Of a stretch of DNA of 64,000 nucleotides, positions 29,462 through 39,753 are shown in pieces. The translations under genes and the position numbers were made by a program. Within the stretch, counting starts at the first letter, position 1. Every line of letters begins with the position of its first letter. The notes under the pieces were generated by a model. The model did no database searches and was not told the origin of the DNA. It saw nothing but the letters and a program-made list of their open reading frames with translations. This stretch comes from Pacificispira spongiicola (lineage in GTDB: Bacteria; Pseudomonadota; Alphaproteobacteria; UBA8366; Aestuariispiraceae), in contig NZ_JABBNT010000002.1 in the NCBI RefSeq assembly GCF_012926505.1, forward strand, positions 124,001-188,000, given 5' to 3'.

Positions 29462-30712
29462 CTAGCTGCGGGCGACGGGCATCATGTCGCGGACGATGGC
29501 GGATACGGGAACAAGCTGAAATCCCTTCGCTTCAATCGTCTTCAGCCAGGGGCCGACGACGGCCAGCGTTTCGTCATGCGGATGGCCGATGGCGATCGCA
29601 TGACCGGTGCGCCGGGCGGTTTCCTCCACCCGTTGCAACTGCTTGCGTATTGACGCCGTGTCAATCACATGATCGAGGAAAACATCACGCACCGCATAGG
29701 GAACGCCGCTTTCCGCCGCAACCTTGTAGCCCTGCGAATCCGTCGTCGTGATCGAATCCACGAATAGGAGGCCCCGGCGTTTCAATTCCGCCATGACAAG
29801 GCGCATGCCGTCCCGGTCGGCGGTGAAACGACTGCCCATATGATTGTTGATCCCGACATAGCCGCCGATCTGATCCAGGTTCCAATCCAGCCGCCGGATA
29901 ATTTCCGACGGTCCCAATTCCTTCTGCAGCGCGTTCGGTCCCGGATCGACAGACAGGTCCAACGGCGCCATCGGCATATGCACCAGGATTTCGTGACCGT
30001 TCCGACGCGCATCGGATACCAATTCCTTCAAGTGGTACCCATAGGGCAGGAAAGCCATGGTCAACGGCCCCGGCAGCGCCATGGCCTTGCGGCTGCGTGT
30101 CTGATCGATCCCCAGATCGTCGAAAACAATGGCGATCCGGGGGCGGCCGTCCGCCGGGGCCACGGCAACGGCATAGGTCTGCCAGGGTTCTTCCGCCACA
30201 GGCCGAAGCGGCGCGACTTGCGGAATATCAACCGACGACGCGGGTTGTTCCGGAATACGCTCCGATACGGGTGGCACGGGCAGCGGGCTGGCATAACTTG
30301 CCACCTGCGGCGCCGGCTCGCGGACCGAATCGGGGCCGGCGTTCGGATCCGGGCGCACCGGGTCGGGTTGCGCGGCAAGGCTTTCCTCATAAAGGCGCTT
30401 CGCCTGATCGGAGCCTTGGACGATCACGGGAAGCGGGCTTCCCTCCGGCAGGCCGATGTCTTCCAGGGGCGGCATCTGCAAGGCCGTGCTCGCCATCGGG
30501 CGCGGCCCGTCATCCGGTCCCAGCCATATGCCGAGACCGGTGCCGAGTCCGACACCGATCATCAAGATCGCGCCCATCACTGCGGCCTGCACGATGGGAC
30601 GACGCCGATACCAGGGTTTGACCTGCACCCGATGGGCAATGCGGCGACCCGACGGATCTTTCGATCGGGTCGTTTTATGGGCCGGTTTATGTTTCGCGCG
30701 GCGCGGCGCCAT
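29462..30712 (-). CDS. Divergent polysaccharide deacetylase family protein (YibQ type)
   Basis: Protein of 416 residues with a basic cytoplasmic start (KHKPAHKTTRSKDPSGRR), one membrane helix near residues 45-65, a long Pro-rich linker and a C-terminal domain at about 190-410. That domain has the NodB-like barrel of divergent polysaccharide deacetylases (IAIVFDDLGIDQTRS, HEILVHMPMAPLD, NNHMGSRFT, GHAIAIGHPHDET). The role of this subfamily is unclear, but the membrane anchor and fold suggest work on envelope polymers or peptidoglycan. ATG 30712 has GGATGGGA upstream. It is divergent from trpG. Confidence 0.87.
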   Translation of the reverse strand: MAPRRAKHKPAHKTTRSKDPSGRRIAHRVQVKPWYRRRPIVQAAVMGAILMIGVGLGTGLGIWLGPDDGPRPMASTALQMPPLEDIGLPEGSPLPVIVQGSDQAKRLYEESLAAQPDPVRPDPNAGPDSVREPAPQVASYASPLPVPPVSERIPEQPASSVDIPQVAPLRPVAEEPWQTYAVAVAPADGRPRIAIVFDDLGIDQTRSRKAMALPGPLTMAFLPYGYHLKELVSDARRNGHEILVHMPMAPLDLSVDPGPNALQKELGPSEIIRRLDWNLDQIGGYVGINNHMGSRFTADRDGMRLVMAELKRRGLLFVDSITTTDSQGYKVAAESGVPYAVRDVFLDHVIDTASIRKQLQRVEETARRTGHAIAIGHPHDETLAVVGPWLKTIEAKGFQLVPVSAIVRDMMPVARS

Positions 30713-30914
30713 TGTCCCATCCTGGATCAAAACGAAAGATCGAATTCGCGCTGCGAAGCCTACTGGATTCCCATCGCCGGTCCAATCCTGTCGCAGGCGG
30801 CCCCTTGCGGGGTTGCTTTCCCTGGGTGAAGCCGCTTGTTATAACCTCGGGCGGTCACAAGATCGCCCCACAGAACGCAACGCCGAACCATCGGATAACG
30901 GCCGGGTCAACGCC

Positions 30915-31499
30915 ATGTACCTTCTGATCGATAACTACGACAGCTTCACCTACAATTTGGTCCATTTTTTGGGCGATTTGGGGGCGGAATGCGCGGTCTG
31001 GCGTAACGACAAGATCACGGTGGACGAGGTATTGGCGCAAAAGCCGCAGGGAATCGTCATTTCCCCCGGCCCCTGCGACCCGCCGAAGGCCGGTATCTGT
31101 GTCGACCTGATAAAGGCCGCGGCGGAAAACGCCGTCCCCCTGCTGGGCGTCTGCCTGGGGCATCAATCCATCGGCTATGCCTTCGGGGCAACGGTGGAAC
31201 GCGGCCCGGTCCCGATGCATGGGAAGGTCTCCCCGATCCACCATCAGGGAATCGGCCTGTTCGAAGGGTTGAAGGACCCGCTCTCCGTGACGCGCTATCA
31301 CAGCCTTGTCGTCGCTGAAAAGAACCTGCCCGACTGCTTCCGCATCACGGCGCAGACCGACGACGGCGTCATCATGGGCATGGAACACAAGACCGCGCCG
31401 CTGCACGGTGTTCAGTTCCACCCGGAAAGCATCGCGTCCGAAGAAGGGCACGCACTACTGAACAACTTCCTGAAACGGACGCGCAATGACGGTGCGTGA
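30915..31499 (+). CDS. trpG: Anthranilate synthase component II (glutamine amidotransferase)
   Basis: Removes ammonia from glutamine for TrpE, and in many bacteria also for para-aminobenzoate synthase. The 194-residue protein shows the complete class I triad region: Cys80 in GVCLGHQ, then VQFHPESIAS with His and Glu near the end. The start MYLLIDNYDSFTYNL is diagnostic. The open frame extends 450 bases upstream, but those codons lie opposite the deacetylase gene. trpD follows after 21 bases. The 200-base gap before it holds a possible -10 (TATAAC at 30840-30845) without a clear -35. Confidence 0.96.
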   Translation: MYLLIDNYDSFTYNLVHFLGDLGAECAVWRNDKITVDEVLAQKPQGIVISPGPCDPPKAGICVDLIKAAAENAVPLLGVCLGHQSIGYAFGATVERGPVPMHGKVSPIHHQGIGLFEGLKDPLSVTRYHSLVVAEKNLPDCFRITAQTDDGVIMGMEHKTAPLHGVQFHPESIASEEGHALLNNFLKRTRNDGA

Positions 31500-31520
31500 G
31501 AGATATCGGGGGCGAATGGC

Positions 31521-32570
31521 ATGAGCGGCTTCATGCAGGATATGAAGGGCCTGATCGCGAAGGTCGTGTCCGGCGAAACCCTGACGGTGCCGGAGGCCGA
31601 ACGCGCCTTCGACATCATCATGTCGGGCGACGCGACCCCGTCCCAGATGGGCGGTTTCCTGGCCGCGCTACGGTTGCGCGGGGAAACGGTGGAGGAAATC
31701 ACGGGCGCAGCGAAGACGATGCGGGCCAAGGCCTCGCGGATCAGCGCGCCTGCCGGTGCCATGGATATCGTCGGTACGGGTGGCGACAAGCTGGGAACCT
31801 ATAACGTTTCCACGGCTGCGGCGGTGGTCGTCGCGGGCTGCGGCGTCACGATCGCGAAACATGGCAACCGCGCGGCATCGTCGAAATCCGGCACGGCGGA
31901 TGCGCTGGGTCAGCTGGGGGTCGATCTGGATTGCCCCTTCCCCAATATCGAACGCGCGATCCGTCAGGCCGGGATCGGCTTCATGATTGCCCCGCGCCAC
32001 CACGGCGCGATGCGCAACGTCATGCCGACCCGCGTCGAACTGGGCGTCCCGACGATCTTCAACCTGTTGGGGCCGCTATCGAACCCGGCCATGGTGACGA
32101 AATACCTGATCGGCTGCTTCCTGCCGGAATTCATCGAAAAGATGGCCTGGACCCTGGCCGATCTGGGGGCGGAGCGCGCCTGGGTCGTGCATGGGCACAG
32201 CGGCATGGACGAAATCAGCACGACCGGCCCGACCCGCGTTGCCTCGCTTCAGGACGGCAAGGTCGAAAGTTTCGACATCGCCCCCTCTGATGCGGGCCTG
32301 AAGGAAGCGAACCTGAAAGACCTTCTGGGGGGCACGGCGGCGGAAAACGCCCAGGCGATCCGCGACCTTCTCGACGGTCGGGAAAGCGCCTATCGCGATA
32401 TCGTGCTGTTCAATTCGGCGGCGGCGCTGCTGGTATCCGGCATGGCGGACGATTTGACCGCCGGTGTCGCCCAGGCCGCGGACAGCATCGACAGCGGCCG
32501 CGCGAAGCAGGTTCTGGCCGATCTGGTCCGGATCACCAACGATTACCCGAAGGAGGCGACGCCGGAATGA
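31521..32570 (+). CDS. trpD: Anthranilate phosphoribosyltransferase
   Basis: Transfers the phosphoribosyl group from PRPP to anthranilate. The 349-residue protein has the helical N-terminal domain with [14 protein letters not shown], the PRPP-binding GTGGDK near 90, [15 protein letters not shown], and the anthranilate site region with [11 protein letters not shown]. The stop overlaps the trpC start by 4 bases (ATGA), which points to coupled translation. Length and motifs leave little doubt about the assignment. Confidence 0.96.
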   Translation: MSGFMQDMKGLIAKVVSGETLTVPEAERAFDIIMSGDATPSQMGGFLAALRLRGETVEEITGAAKTMRAKASRISAPAGAMDIVGTGGDKLGTYNVSTAAAVVVAGCGVTIAKHGNRAASSKSGTADALGQLGVDLDCPFPNIERAIRQAGIGFMIAPRHHGAMRNVMPTRVELGVPTIFNLLGPLSNPAMVTKYLIGCFLPEFIEKMAWTLADLGAERAWVVHGHSGMDEISTTGPTRVASLQDGKVESFDIAPSDAGLKEANLKDLLGGTAAENAQAIRDLLDGRESAYRDIVLFNSAAALLVSGMADDLTAGVAQAADSIDSGRAKQVLADLVRITNDYPKEATPE

Positions 32571-33370
32571 GTGACGTCCTCGCCAAGATTTGCGCCGATA
32601 AACGCGATCATATTGCCGCCCGCAAGGCGGAGGTGCCGGAAGCCGAGATCAAGGCACATGCGGCCTCCGCCCCCGTACCGCGCGGTTTCTCGGATGCCTT
32701 GGCACGCAAGGCCGATGCCGGCGACTATGCGCTGATCGCAGAAATCAAGAAGGCGTCCCCGTCCAAGGGCCTGATCCGCCCGGACTTCGCCCCCGTCGCT
32801 TTGGCTCGTGCCTATCGCAAGGGGGGCGCGGCCTGCCTGTCGGTGCTGACGGACGAACCCTATTTTCAGGGCCGCGACCAGTATCTGACGGCGGCGCGCA
32901 CGGCGGTGGACCTGCCGGTCCTGCGCAAGGATTTCATGATCGATCCCTATCAGATCTACGAAGCCCGCGCCCTGGGGGCGGATTGCATTCTGCTGATCAT
33001 GGCGGCCCTGGAAGACAGCCAGGCGGCGGAACTGGAAGCCTTGGCCATGGAATTGGGCATGGACGTTCTGATCGAAACGCACGATGCGGAAGAAATGGAA
33101 CGCGCATTGCGTCTCAAGTCCTCATTGATTGGCGTAAATAATCGTAATCTCAAGACGTTGGAGGTTGATCTTAAGACAACGGAAGAGCTGTCGAAGATGA
33201 TTCCGGACGGCCGTGTCCTGATCGCGGAAAGCGGTCTTTACGGACCGGACGACCTCGCCCGGATGGCCCGCGCCGGGGCGATGCGATTCCTGGTCGGGGA
33301 GTCGCTGATGCGGCAGGACGATGTCGAAACGGCCACCCGCACCCTGCTGGCCAAGCAAGAGGCGGCGTAA
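32567..33370 (+). CDS. trpC: Indole-3-glycerol phosphate synthase
   Basis: Closes the indole ring of indole-glycerol phosphate from carboxyphenylaminodeoxyribulose phosphate. The 267-residue TIM barrel has [17 protein letters not shown] with the first catalytic Lys, [17 protein letters not shown] with the second, and [14 protein letters not shown] plus [14 protein letters not shown] for the phosphate site. It is unfused, unlike the enterobacterial TrpC-TrpF. It starts inside the trpD stop, and moaC begins one base after its own stop. No trpF, trpB or trpA is nearby. Confidence 0.96.
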   Translation: MSDVLAKICADKRDHIAARKAEVPEAEIKAHAASAPVPRGFSDALARKADAGDYALIAEIKKASPSKGLIRPDFAPVALARAYRKGGAACLSVLTDEPYFQGRDQYLTAARTAVDLPVLRKDFMIDPYQIYEARALGADCILLIMAALEDSQAAELEALAMELGMDVLIETHDAEEMERALRLKSSLIGVNNRNLKTLEVDLKTTEELSKMIPDGRVLIAESGLYGPDDLARMARAGAMRFLVGESLMRQDDVETATRTLLAKQEAA

Positions 33371-33371
33371 G

Positions 33372-33863
33372 ATGGCGGCAAGCGGCCTGACCCATTTCGA
33401 TTCCGACGGCAACGCCGTCATGGTCGATGTTTCGGCGAAAGAGCAGACGGCGCGCAGCGCGACCGCGCGCGGACTTGTCCGCGTGGCACCGGAAACCTTC
33501 GCCGCCATCCGCGACGGTCAGATCAAAAAGGGTGACCCGTTGAGCGTCGCGCAACTGGCCGGGATCATGGGGGCGAAACGCACGCCGGACCTGATCCCGC
33601 TGTGCCATCCGTTGTCCCTGTCCTCGGTAAAGGTCTTTCTGTCGCTGGACGAGGGCGAATGCGCGGTCGCGATCGAGGCAACGGTAAAGCTTACCGGCCA
33701 AACAGGTGTGGAGATGGAGGCACTGACAGCCGTTTCCGTCGCCGCGCTGACCGTCTATGACATGGTGAAGGCCATCGATAAGGGCATGCGCATCACCGAT
33801 ATCCATCTGGTCCACAAATCGGGCGGAAAATCCGGGGAATACCGGGCGGAGTCCGCCTCGTGA
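33372..33863 (+). CDS. moaC: Cyclic pyranopterin monophosphate synthase
   Basis: MoaC completes cyclic pyranopterin monophosphate, the first stable intermediate of molybdenum cofactor. The 163-residue protein shows the typical [26 protein letters not shown] (substrate-contact region), [24 protein letters not shown] and KSGGKSGEY at the end. It starts one base after trpC and is overlapped by moeA, so tryptophan and molybdenum cofactor genes form one transcript, an arrangement seen in alphaproteobacteria. The product could serve the molybdenum hydroxylase starting at 63.6 kb. Confidence 0.96.
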   Translation: MAASGLTHFDSDGNAVMVDVSAKEQTARSATARGLVRVAPETFAAIRDGQIKKGDPLSVAQLAGIMGAKRTPDLIPLCHPLSLSSVKVFLSLDEGECAVAIEATVKLTGQTGVEMEALTAVSVAALTVYDMVKAIDKGMRITDIHLVHKSGGKSGEYRAESAS

Positions 33864-35071
33864 TACCGGTTGAGGAGGCCCGCGCCCGTATCCTGGCGGC
33901 GCTATCCCCGGTCGGCGTTGAAACCGTCGCCCTGTCGGAATCGTTGGGCCGTGTCCTGGCGCAACCGGTGACCGCGCGACGGTTACAACCGCCGAAAGAC
34001 CTGTCCGCGATGGATGGCTATGCCTTGCGTTTCGAGGATATCGGCACCCTGCCCGTCACCCTGTCCGTCATCGCGGAAGTGCCTGCGGGCGGGTCGTTCG
34101 AGGAAACGGTACCGGCAGGCGCCTGCGTGCGGATTTTTACCGGCGGTCCGCTGCCAGACGGAACGGACACCATCGTCATTCAGGAAAATACGGACGCCGA
34201 CGAGGCCGCCGGAACCGTGACAATCCTGGAAGGGTCGCCGGAAGGCCGCCATGTGCGCCGGGCCGGTCTGGACTTCGCGCCCGGTGACATCCTGGTCGAT
34301 ACCGGAAAGCGCCTAGGCGCCCGCGACATCGGACTGGCAGCAGCCGGTAATGTGCCCTGGGTCACGGTATACCGGAAGCCGCGCGTTGCGATCCTGTCGA
34401 CGGGCGACGAAATTGCCCTGCCCGGCGATCCGATTGGGCCAAACCAGATCGTCAGTTCCAACGGCCCTGCATTGGCGGCGGCCGTCACGGCGGCGGGCGG
34501 CGTACCGACCCTGATGCCCATCGCGCCGGACGATGCCGAAAGCCTGCAAGCCCTGGCCCGGAACGCGGCGGGGCACGATTTGTTGCTGACCACGGGGGGC
34601 GCATCGGTCGGCAAACACGACCTGGTCGGCAGCGCGCTTGCGGAAACCGGCCTGGAACTGGATTTCTGGAAAATCGCCATGCGCCCCGGCAAGCCCCTGA
34701 TGTTCGGCAGCTTCGCCGGAATGCCGATGCTGGGCCTGCCCGGCAATCCGGTCTCCGCGCTTGTCTGCTTCCTGCTGTTCGGACGTCCCGCTTTGACGCG
34801 GTTGGCCGGGGCGTCAAATACCGGCGTGACCTTCACCCCGGCGCGGCTGGGATCGGCCTTGCCGGAAAATGACCGCCGCGAAGACTATCTGCGCGCCGAC
34901 CTGCATCGTGATGAAAGCGGTCACCTGATCGCCACGCCGACGCAGCGGCAGGACAGTTCGATGATGAGCACCCTGTCCCAGGCGGGCGGGCTGGTTCGTC
35001 GGCTGCCGCACGCCCCCGCTGCCGAGGCGGGCGCCACCGTTGACGTCCTGGTCTTTCCGGACGGGTTCTGA
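33860..35071 (+). CDS. moeA: Molybdopterin molybdenumtransferase
   Basis: MoeA inserts molybdate into adenylylated molybdopterin. The 403-residue protein has the four-domain layout of the family: [10 protein letters not shown] near 50, [31 protein letters not shown] and the MPT-binding [25 protein letters not shown] segment lies near 295. It starts with GTG inside the moaC stop (GTGA). Together with moaC this gives two of the cofactor steps, while moaA, mogA and others are not in the window. Confidence 0.95.
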   Translation: MIPVEEARARILAALSPVGVETVALSESLGRVLAQPVTARRLQPPKDLSAMDGYALRFEDIGTLPVTLSVIAEVPAGGSFEETVPAGACVRIFTGGPLPDGTDTIVIQENTDADEAAGTVTILEGSPEGRHVRRAGLDFAPGDILVDTGKRLGARDIGLAAAGNVPWVTVYRKPRVAILSTGDEIALPGDPIGPNQIVSSNGPALAAAVTAAGGVPTLMPIAPDDAESLQALARNAAGHDLLLTTGGASVGKHDLVGSALAETGLELDFWKIAMRPGKPLMFGSFAGMPMLGLPGNPVSALVCFLLFGRPALTRLAGASNTGVTFTPARLGSALPENDRREDYLRADLHRDESGHLIATPTQRQDSSMMSTLSQAGGLVRRLPHAPAAEAGATVDVLVFPDGF

Positions 35072-35090
35072 TCCCTTGCGGCGACCAACG

Positions 35091-35131
35091 AGAACATTTG
35101 TGTCCCGAATGTTCTGATTTATCTCTTGACA
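35091..35131 (+). promoter_or_regulatory. Palindrome and promoter element before lexA (candidate LexA operator)
   Basis: A perfect 8-bp inverted repeat, AGAACATT and AATGTTCT with a 9-base spacer (35091-35115), is followed 10 bases later by a consensus -35 box, TTGACA (35126-35131). The -10 region is weak. The arms contain GAAC and GTTC, the half-site words of LexA boxes, but in inverted order; the usual alphaproteobacterial SOS box is a direct repeat, GTTC-N7-GTTC. Self-regulation of lexA here is plausible but not proven. Confidence 0.45.
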
Positions 35132-35219
35132 CAAAGAGCGAACAAAATTAGTCCAAGAGCATCCAAAGAGCAGTGGGCTGGCGAAACCGGCCCGATAACG
35201 GGATAAGGAGCCAACGGCA

Positions 35220-35915
35220 ATGCTGACCCGGAAACAATACGAACTTTTGATGTTCATCCACGACCGTCTACAGGATTCGGGTGTTTCCCCATCCTTCGAA
35301 GAAATGAAGGAAGCATTGGACCTGAAATCGAAATCCGGGATTCACCGCCTGATCACCGGGTTGGAAGAACGCGGTTTCCTCCGTCGCCTTCCGAACCGTG
35401 CCCGTGCACTGGAAGTCGTGCGCCTGCCGGAGAACTCCGCGCCCGAACAATTGCCGATCCGCAATCGTCGTGTCGACATGCTGCGCCAGAAAGAAGTCGG
35501 TAGCCGCAAATCGATGATGCGCGGCGGCGGCAACACGGTTCAACTGTCGCTGTATGGCCGCATCGCGGCGGGCACGCCGATCGAAGCCCTGCGCGACCAT
35601 TCCATGCTGGTTGACGTTCCCGCCACGCTGCTGGGCCGGGGCGATCACTACGCCCTGGAAGTCGAAGGCGATTCCATGGTCGATGCGGGCATTCTGGACG
35701 GCGATACGGTGATTATCGAACGCACCGAACACGCCAGCACTGGCGACATCGTCGTCGCCCTGGTCGAAGGCCATGAAGTCACGTTGAAACGCCTGCGCCG
35801 CAAGGGCGACAGCGTCGCGCTGGAGCCGGCAAACCAGAATTACGAAACCCGCATCTACCGCCCTGATCAGGTCAGCGTTCAGGGACGTTTGGTAGGGCTT
35901 CTGCGGAAGTATTGA
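35220..35915 (+). CDS. lexA: LexA repressor (SOS regulator)
   Basis: Represses DNA-damage genes and cleaves itself when RecA filaments form. The 231-residue protein has an N-terminal winged helix (about 1-70). The autocleavage site is Ala117-Gly118, in RIAAGTP. The peptidase core has catalytic Ser152 (EGDSMVDAG) and Lys190 (VTLKRL). It begins after a 148-base gap containing a palindrome and a -35 box. Its last 44 bases overlap the end of comEC on the other strand. The order moeA-lexA-comEC is conserved in related alphaproteobacteria. Confidence 0.96.
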   Translation: MLTRKQYELLMFIHDRLQDSGVSPSFEEMKEALDLKSKSGIHRLITGLEERGFLRRLPNRARALEVVRLPENSAPEQLPIRNRRVDMLRQKEVGSRKSMMRGGGNTVQLSLYGRIAAGTPIEALRDHSMLVDVPATLLGRGDHYALEVEGDSMVDAGILDGDTVIIERTEHASTGDIVVALVEGHEVTLKRLRRKGDSVALEPANQNYETRIYRPDQVSVQGRLVGLLRKY

Positions 35916-38067
35916 TCTCGACCGCTTTTATATACCCGGTCCAGGGCCGTTGACCGCGATGGGCGGAGACACTGTCTAGGACCGGCCCCGCCCGTGTCAG
36001 AAAGATCGCCGTCACCCCGTCTCGGCGCAGGTCCGCCGGACCCAAGGCCGGGCGTTCCCGACACAGGCCGGGATGCGGCTGGACCGACAGCCGGGCGACA
36101 TCGGCCATCAGGCAATCTTCGACCATGCCGCGCGGATCGGTCGACAGCGCGATCACGACCCGCCCGGACACGCCGTTCATGTCCTGTGTTGTAAAAACAC
36201 AGCCGGCGGGATCGCAGCGGATCGGACTGTCGCGCAGGGACGCCAGATCCTGCCAATCGCCCAGGATCGGCAGGGCCGTCTTTTCCGACCAAACCGATTG
36301 AGCGAATTTATCGCGGTTTCGGCGTTCCACCCACAAGCCGCCGTCCCAGACAACGGCCGCCTGCCCCGCCTCGTCATGCAGGATCGCGATTGGAATAGGC
36401 GTGAAACCGCAAGACGCGATCCCGGCCAGGACCACGGGAATGCCGATATAGCGCCATCGCCGCTTCCACAGCGCGCACCATAACCCGCCCACACAAATCG
36501 CGGCCAACCCAGCCATCGGAAAGGGCGGCAGTTGATATCCCGCCCCCGGCAGCGCCGCCACGGTGTCCGCAATCCAAAGCACCGCGTCGATACCCCATCC
36601 GGCGGGGATCAGCGTCCAATGTTCCAGCCCTAACGGCATCGCTGCCAAGGACAACAGACCGAACGGCATGACGATGAAGGTGACGACGGGAATGGCCGCC
36701 AAATTCGCCAAAACCGAATACTGCGCCACCCGTCCGAAATGATGCACGGCGAAGGGAAAGGTCGCGGCCCCGGCAATGACGGTCGTCAGGCATACTGCCG
36801 CCAGATAAAAGCCGATCCGCCGCAACGTCGTCCGATCCCGACCGGGATCCAGCTTCACGGTTTCATAGACGGCGACAAGCGCAATCACGGCGGCAAAGGA
36901 CAATTGGAAACTGGGGCCGATGAGGCTGTGGGGCGCCAAGACGATCACCGCCGTTGCCGCGACGGCAACCAACCGCATCGATATTGCCTGCCGGTCCGTC
37001 AAAACGGCCAGCAGGACAATGCCGGTCATCAGAAAGGCGCGCTGTGTCGGGACAGTCGCCCCCGACAGAACGAGATATCCCGCCGTCGCCAGGAGCGCGC
37101 CCAAGGCCGCCCATTTCTTGATCGGTCGGTCCCGCGCCCAGGCCTCCCGCAGGGCAAAGCCGATGCGCAGCGTTCCGAAGGCGATCATCGCCACCATACC
37201 GATATGCAGGCCCGATATGGCCAACAGATGCGCCAAACCCGACAGGCGCAGATTTTTCAGAACCGCCGCGTCCAGGCTGGACCGATCCCCCGCCAGCAAG
37301 GCCGCAGCAACGCCACCTCCCAGCCCCGGCAGCGCCAGACGCAACCGGTCGGACACATCGTTCCGAAACCGGGACACGGCCAATTTCACGCGATCATAGG
37401 CCGATGGGGCGCCTTGGCGCGGCACCTCTCGCCAAGAGGAAAGCGCGAAGCCCACGGCGCCCAATCGATCGAACCAGGCCGTGCGCGCAAAGTCGTAAGC
37501 GCCGGGATAGGACGGGCGCGGTGGCGGCGATAGGCGTGCCGACAGGCGTATCCGCGACCCGACGTCCGGCACCGCCCCCACCCGGAGCTTCACGCGCACC
37601 GCATAAGGCATGGCCTCCGTATTTCGGCGCCAATCGAGCCTTTCCAGCCGAACGCGGGCGCCGTCCGGGAAATTCTCCACCGCCACGACGCGGCCCGTTA
37701 GCCCCCGATAAAATCCCGCACGGTCGAGAACGGGCGCGGCGCTGCGGTGGGTCTCCCAAGACGCGATCACACTTCCCGTCGCGGTGATGGCGACCAGAAT
37801 AGCGCCGGCAGCCGCCCCCGGTCCGACAAAATGCCAAAGCGCCATCCCGACTAGCGACGCAACGCCGACAATGCCAAGGGCGATGCGAATATCCGGCTCC
37901 ATCGGCAACAGAAAGTAAACGACGACCCCCGCCCCTAGGAACACCGGCGCCCACAGCGCCCAGCGTTCCCGTTCCGCCGCAACCGTTCCCGACAAGGCCG
38001 CGACCGCCACGGCAACAACCCCGCGTCGTCGGATATCGGTCAGATGTACGGCGACAGGCCTTACCAT
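35872..38067 (-). CDS. comEC: ComEC/Rec2 family DNA-uptake channel protein without metallo-beta-lactamase domain
   Basis: ComEC forms the inner-membrane channel for single-stranded DNA in natural transformation. The 731-residue protein begins with membrane helices, has a DUF4131-type N-terminal domain (about 30-200) and the Competence membrane domain (about 225-500, with [14 protein letters not shown] near 285). The C-terminal part is soluble but I do not see the HxHxDH metal site, so the nuclease domain present in many ComEC proteins is absent or degenerate. The start has a strong GGGAGGGGG site. Its end overlaps lexA by 44 bases, tail to tail. Whether this bacterium is naturally competent is unknown. 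Confidence 0.88.
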   Translation of the reverse strand: MVRPVAVHLTDIRRRGVVAVAVAALSGTVAAERERWALWAPVFLGAGVVVYFLLPMEPDIRIALGIVGVASLVGMALWHFVGPGAAAGAILVAITATGSVIASWETHRSAAPVLDRAGFYRGLTGRVVAVENFPDGARVRLERLDWRRNTEAMPYAVRVKLRVGAVPDVGSRIRLSARLSPPPRPSYPGAYDFARTAWFDRLGAVGFALSSWREVPRQGAPSAYDRVKLAVSRFRNDVSDRLRLALPGLGGGVAAALLAGDRSSLDAAVLKNLRLSGLAHLLAISGLHIGMVAMIAFGTLRIGFALREAWARDRPIKKWAALGALLATAGYLVLSGATVPTQRAFLMTGIVLLAVLTDRQAISMRLVAVAATAVIVLAPHSLIGPSFQLSFAAVIALVAVYETVKLDPGRDRTTLRRIGFYLAAVCLTTVIAGAATFPFAVHHFGRVAQYSVLANLAAIPVVTFIVMPFGLLSLAAMPLGLEHWTLIPAGWGIDAVLWIADTVAALPGAGYQLPPFPMAGLAAICVGGLWCALWKRRWRYIGIPVVLAGIASCGFTPIPIAILHDEAGQAAVVWDGGLWVERRNRDKFAQSVWSEKTALPILGDWQDLASLRDSPIRCDPAGCVFTTQDMNGVSGRVVIALSTDPRGMVEDCLMADVARLSVQPHPGLCRERPALGPADLRRDGVTAIFLTRAGPVLDSVSAHRGQRPWTGYIKAVEINTSAEALPNVPER

Positions 38068-38207
38068 GGAACCCCCTCCCGGAATGCGACCATAGAGAGT
38101 TGTGATGACACATACCAGTTCCGGACGGCGGGCTTTGCCGAAATCACTCCCGCATGGTAGAGAGCGGCCAGATTTAAGAATGCTGATTTACCGTATCAGG
38201 AGCCGCC

Positions 38208-39611
38208 ATGACCGTCGTGACCCGCTTTGCCCCTTCCCCGACCGGATTTCTGCATATCGGCGGCGCGCGCACGGCCCTGTTCAACTATCTCTATGCCCGG
38301 CACCATGGCGGCACCTACAAGCTGCGCATCGAGGATACGGACCGCAAACGCTCTACCCAGGAGGCGATCGACGCGATCATGGACGGGTTGTCCTGGCTGG
38401 GCCTGAACGGCGACGGCGACATCCTGTTCCAATCCAGCCGCGCCGACCGCCACGCGGAGGTCGCAAAGGCCTTGCTGGACAGCGGCCACGCCTACCGCTG
38501 CTATTGCTCCCCCGAAGAGTTGGAAGCCATGCGGGGGACGATGAAGGAAGAAGGGCGCAAGACGCCGTATAACGGCTATTGGCGTGACCGCGACCCGTCG
38601 GAAGCCCCGGCCGGTGTCGACCCAGTCATCCGTATCAAGATGCCGCGCGACGGCGGCGCGACGACGATCAAGGACCTGGTGCAGGGCGACGTCACCATCG
38701 AAAATGACCAGTTGGACGATTTCATCCTGCTGCGGGCGGATGGAACACCGACCTATATGCTGTCCGTGGTGGTGGACGACCATGATATGGGCGTGACGCA
38801 TGTCATTCGTGGCGACGATCATCTGGTGAACGCCTTCCGGCAGTTCCACCTGTTCAAGGCCGCCGGATGGGACGTTCCCGCTTTCGCGCATATCCCGCTG
38901 ATCCACGGGCCGGATGGGGCGAAACTGTCGAAACGGCATGGGGCACTGGGCGTCGAGCAGTATCGCGAGATGGGATACCTGCCCGAAACGTTGAAAAACT
39001 ACCTGTTGCGCCTCGGCTGGTCTCATGGGGATGAGGAGATTATCTCAGAAAACCAAGCCATCGAATGGTTCGATCTCGATGCGGTCGGTCGCTCGCCATC
39101 GCGTATGGACTTCCAAAGGTTGGAAAACCTGAACGGCCATTACTTGCGGGAGGCCGATCCCGGCCGTCTGGCAGATATGATCGCCCCGGCCCTGGGCGTT
39201 GACGGCGATGAAGGCCTGAAGGCGCGCCTTGCCGCGGGGATGCCCGGCCTGACGCAGCGGGCGAACACTATCCCGCAATTGGTCGACGCCGCGCGATTCT
39301 ATGTCGAACGGCCCCGATTTCCTCTGGAAAATCCGAAAGCGGCGAAACTCGTCGCGGGCGAAGGCCCCGCCGTCGCCAAGGATTTCGCGGAAACCGTCCT
39401 TGCCGGTATCGAAAATTGGACCGAAGCTACTTTGCACGACGCGCTCAAAAACTATGTTGAGAGTAAGGGAATTGGCTTCGGGAAAATAGGGCAACCCGTT
39501 CGGGGTGCTTTAACGGGTACGAATGCGTCGCCCGACCTTGCGCAAGTCATGGCCGTTTTGGGCCGCGAAGAGACTTTGGCACGGATCGACGCACTGCCTC
39601 TGAACGCCTGA
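38208..39611 (+). CDS. gltX: Glutamyl-tRNA synthetase
   Basis: Charges tRNA-Glu (in some species also tRNA-Gln). The 467-residue class I enzyme has the HIGH motif in SPTGFLHIGGART and the KMSKS-like site in GAKLSKRHGA, with the ADGTPTYMLSVVVDDHDMG segment between them. It is divergent from comEC and followed by gltA. Many alphaproteobacteria have two gltX copies, one non-discriminating; I cannot tell which this is. Codon use and length are ordinary. Confidence 0.96.
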   Translation: MTVVTRFAPSPTGFLHIGGARTALFNYLYARHHGGTYKLRIEDTDRKRSTQEAIDAIMDGLSWLGLNGDGDILFQSSRADRHAEVAKALLDSGHAYRCYCSPEELEAMRGTMKEEGRKTPYNGYWRDRDPSEAPAGVDPVIRIKMPRDGGATTIKDLVQGDVTIENDQLDDFILLRADGTPTYMLSVVVDDHDMGVTHVIRGDDHLVNAFRQFHLFKAAGWDVPAFAHIPLIHGPDGAKLSKRHGALGVEQYREMGYLPETLKNYLLRLGWSHGDEEIISENQAIEWFDLDAVGRSPSRMDFQRLENLNGHYLREADPGRLADMIAPALGVDGDEGLKARLAAGMPGLTQRANTIPQLVDAARFYVERPRFPLENPKAAKLVAGEGPAVAKDFAETVLAGIENWTEATLHDALKNYVESKGIGFGKIGQPVRGALTGTNASPDLAQVMAVLGREETLARIDALPLNA

Positions 39612-39753
39612 TCCGCGTTATTGTGCACCGCGTCATTACCGGGTAATGTTCCGCGGCAATTTCGGGAATTGCTAGATTTCCGCGATTTTTGGGGAGGGTG
39701 TCCCTCATCTCGAATGCGGGATCAGCCCAATTAAAACGATAAGGAGGCTCCTC

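Noticed and set aside
39656-39672. GCAATT-TCGGG-AATTGC hairpin before gltA
   Set aside because: Only 6 bp, AT-rich and without a T tract; not enough for a terminator or operator call.
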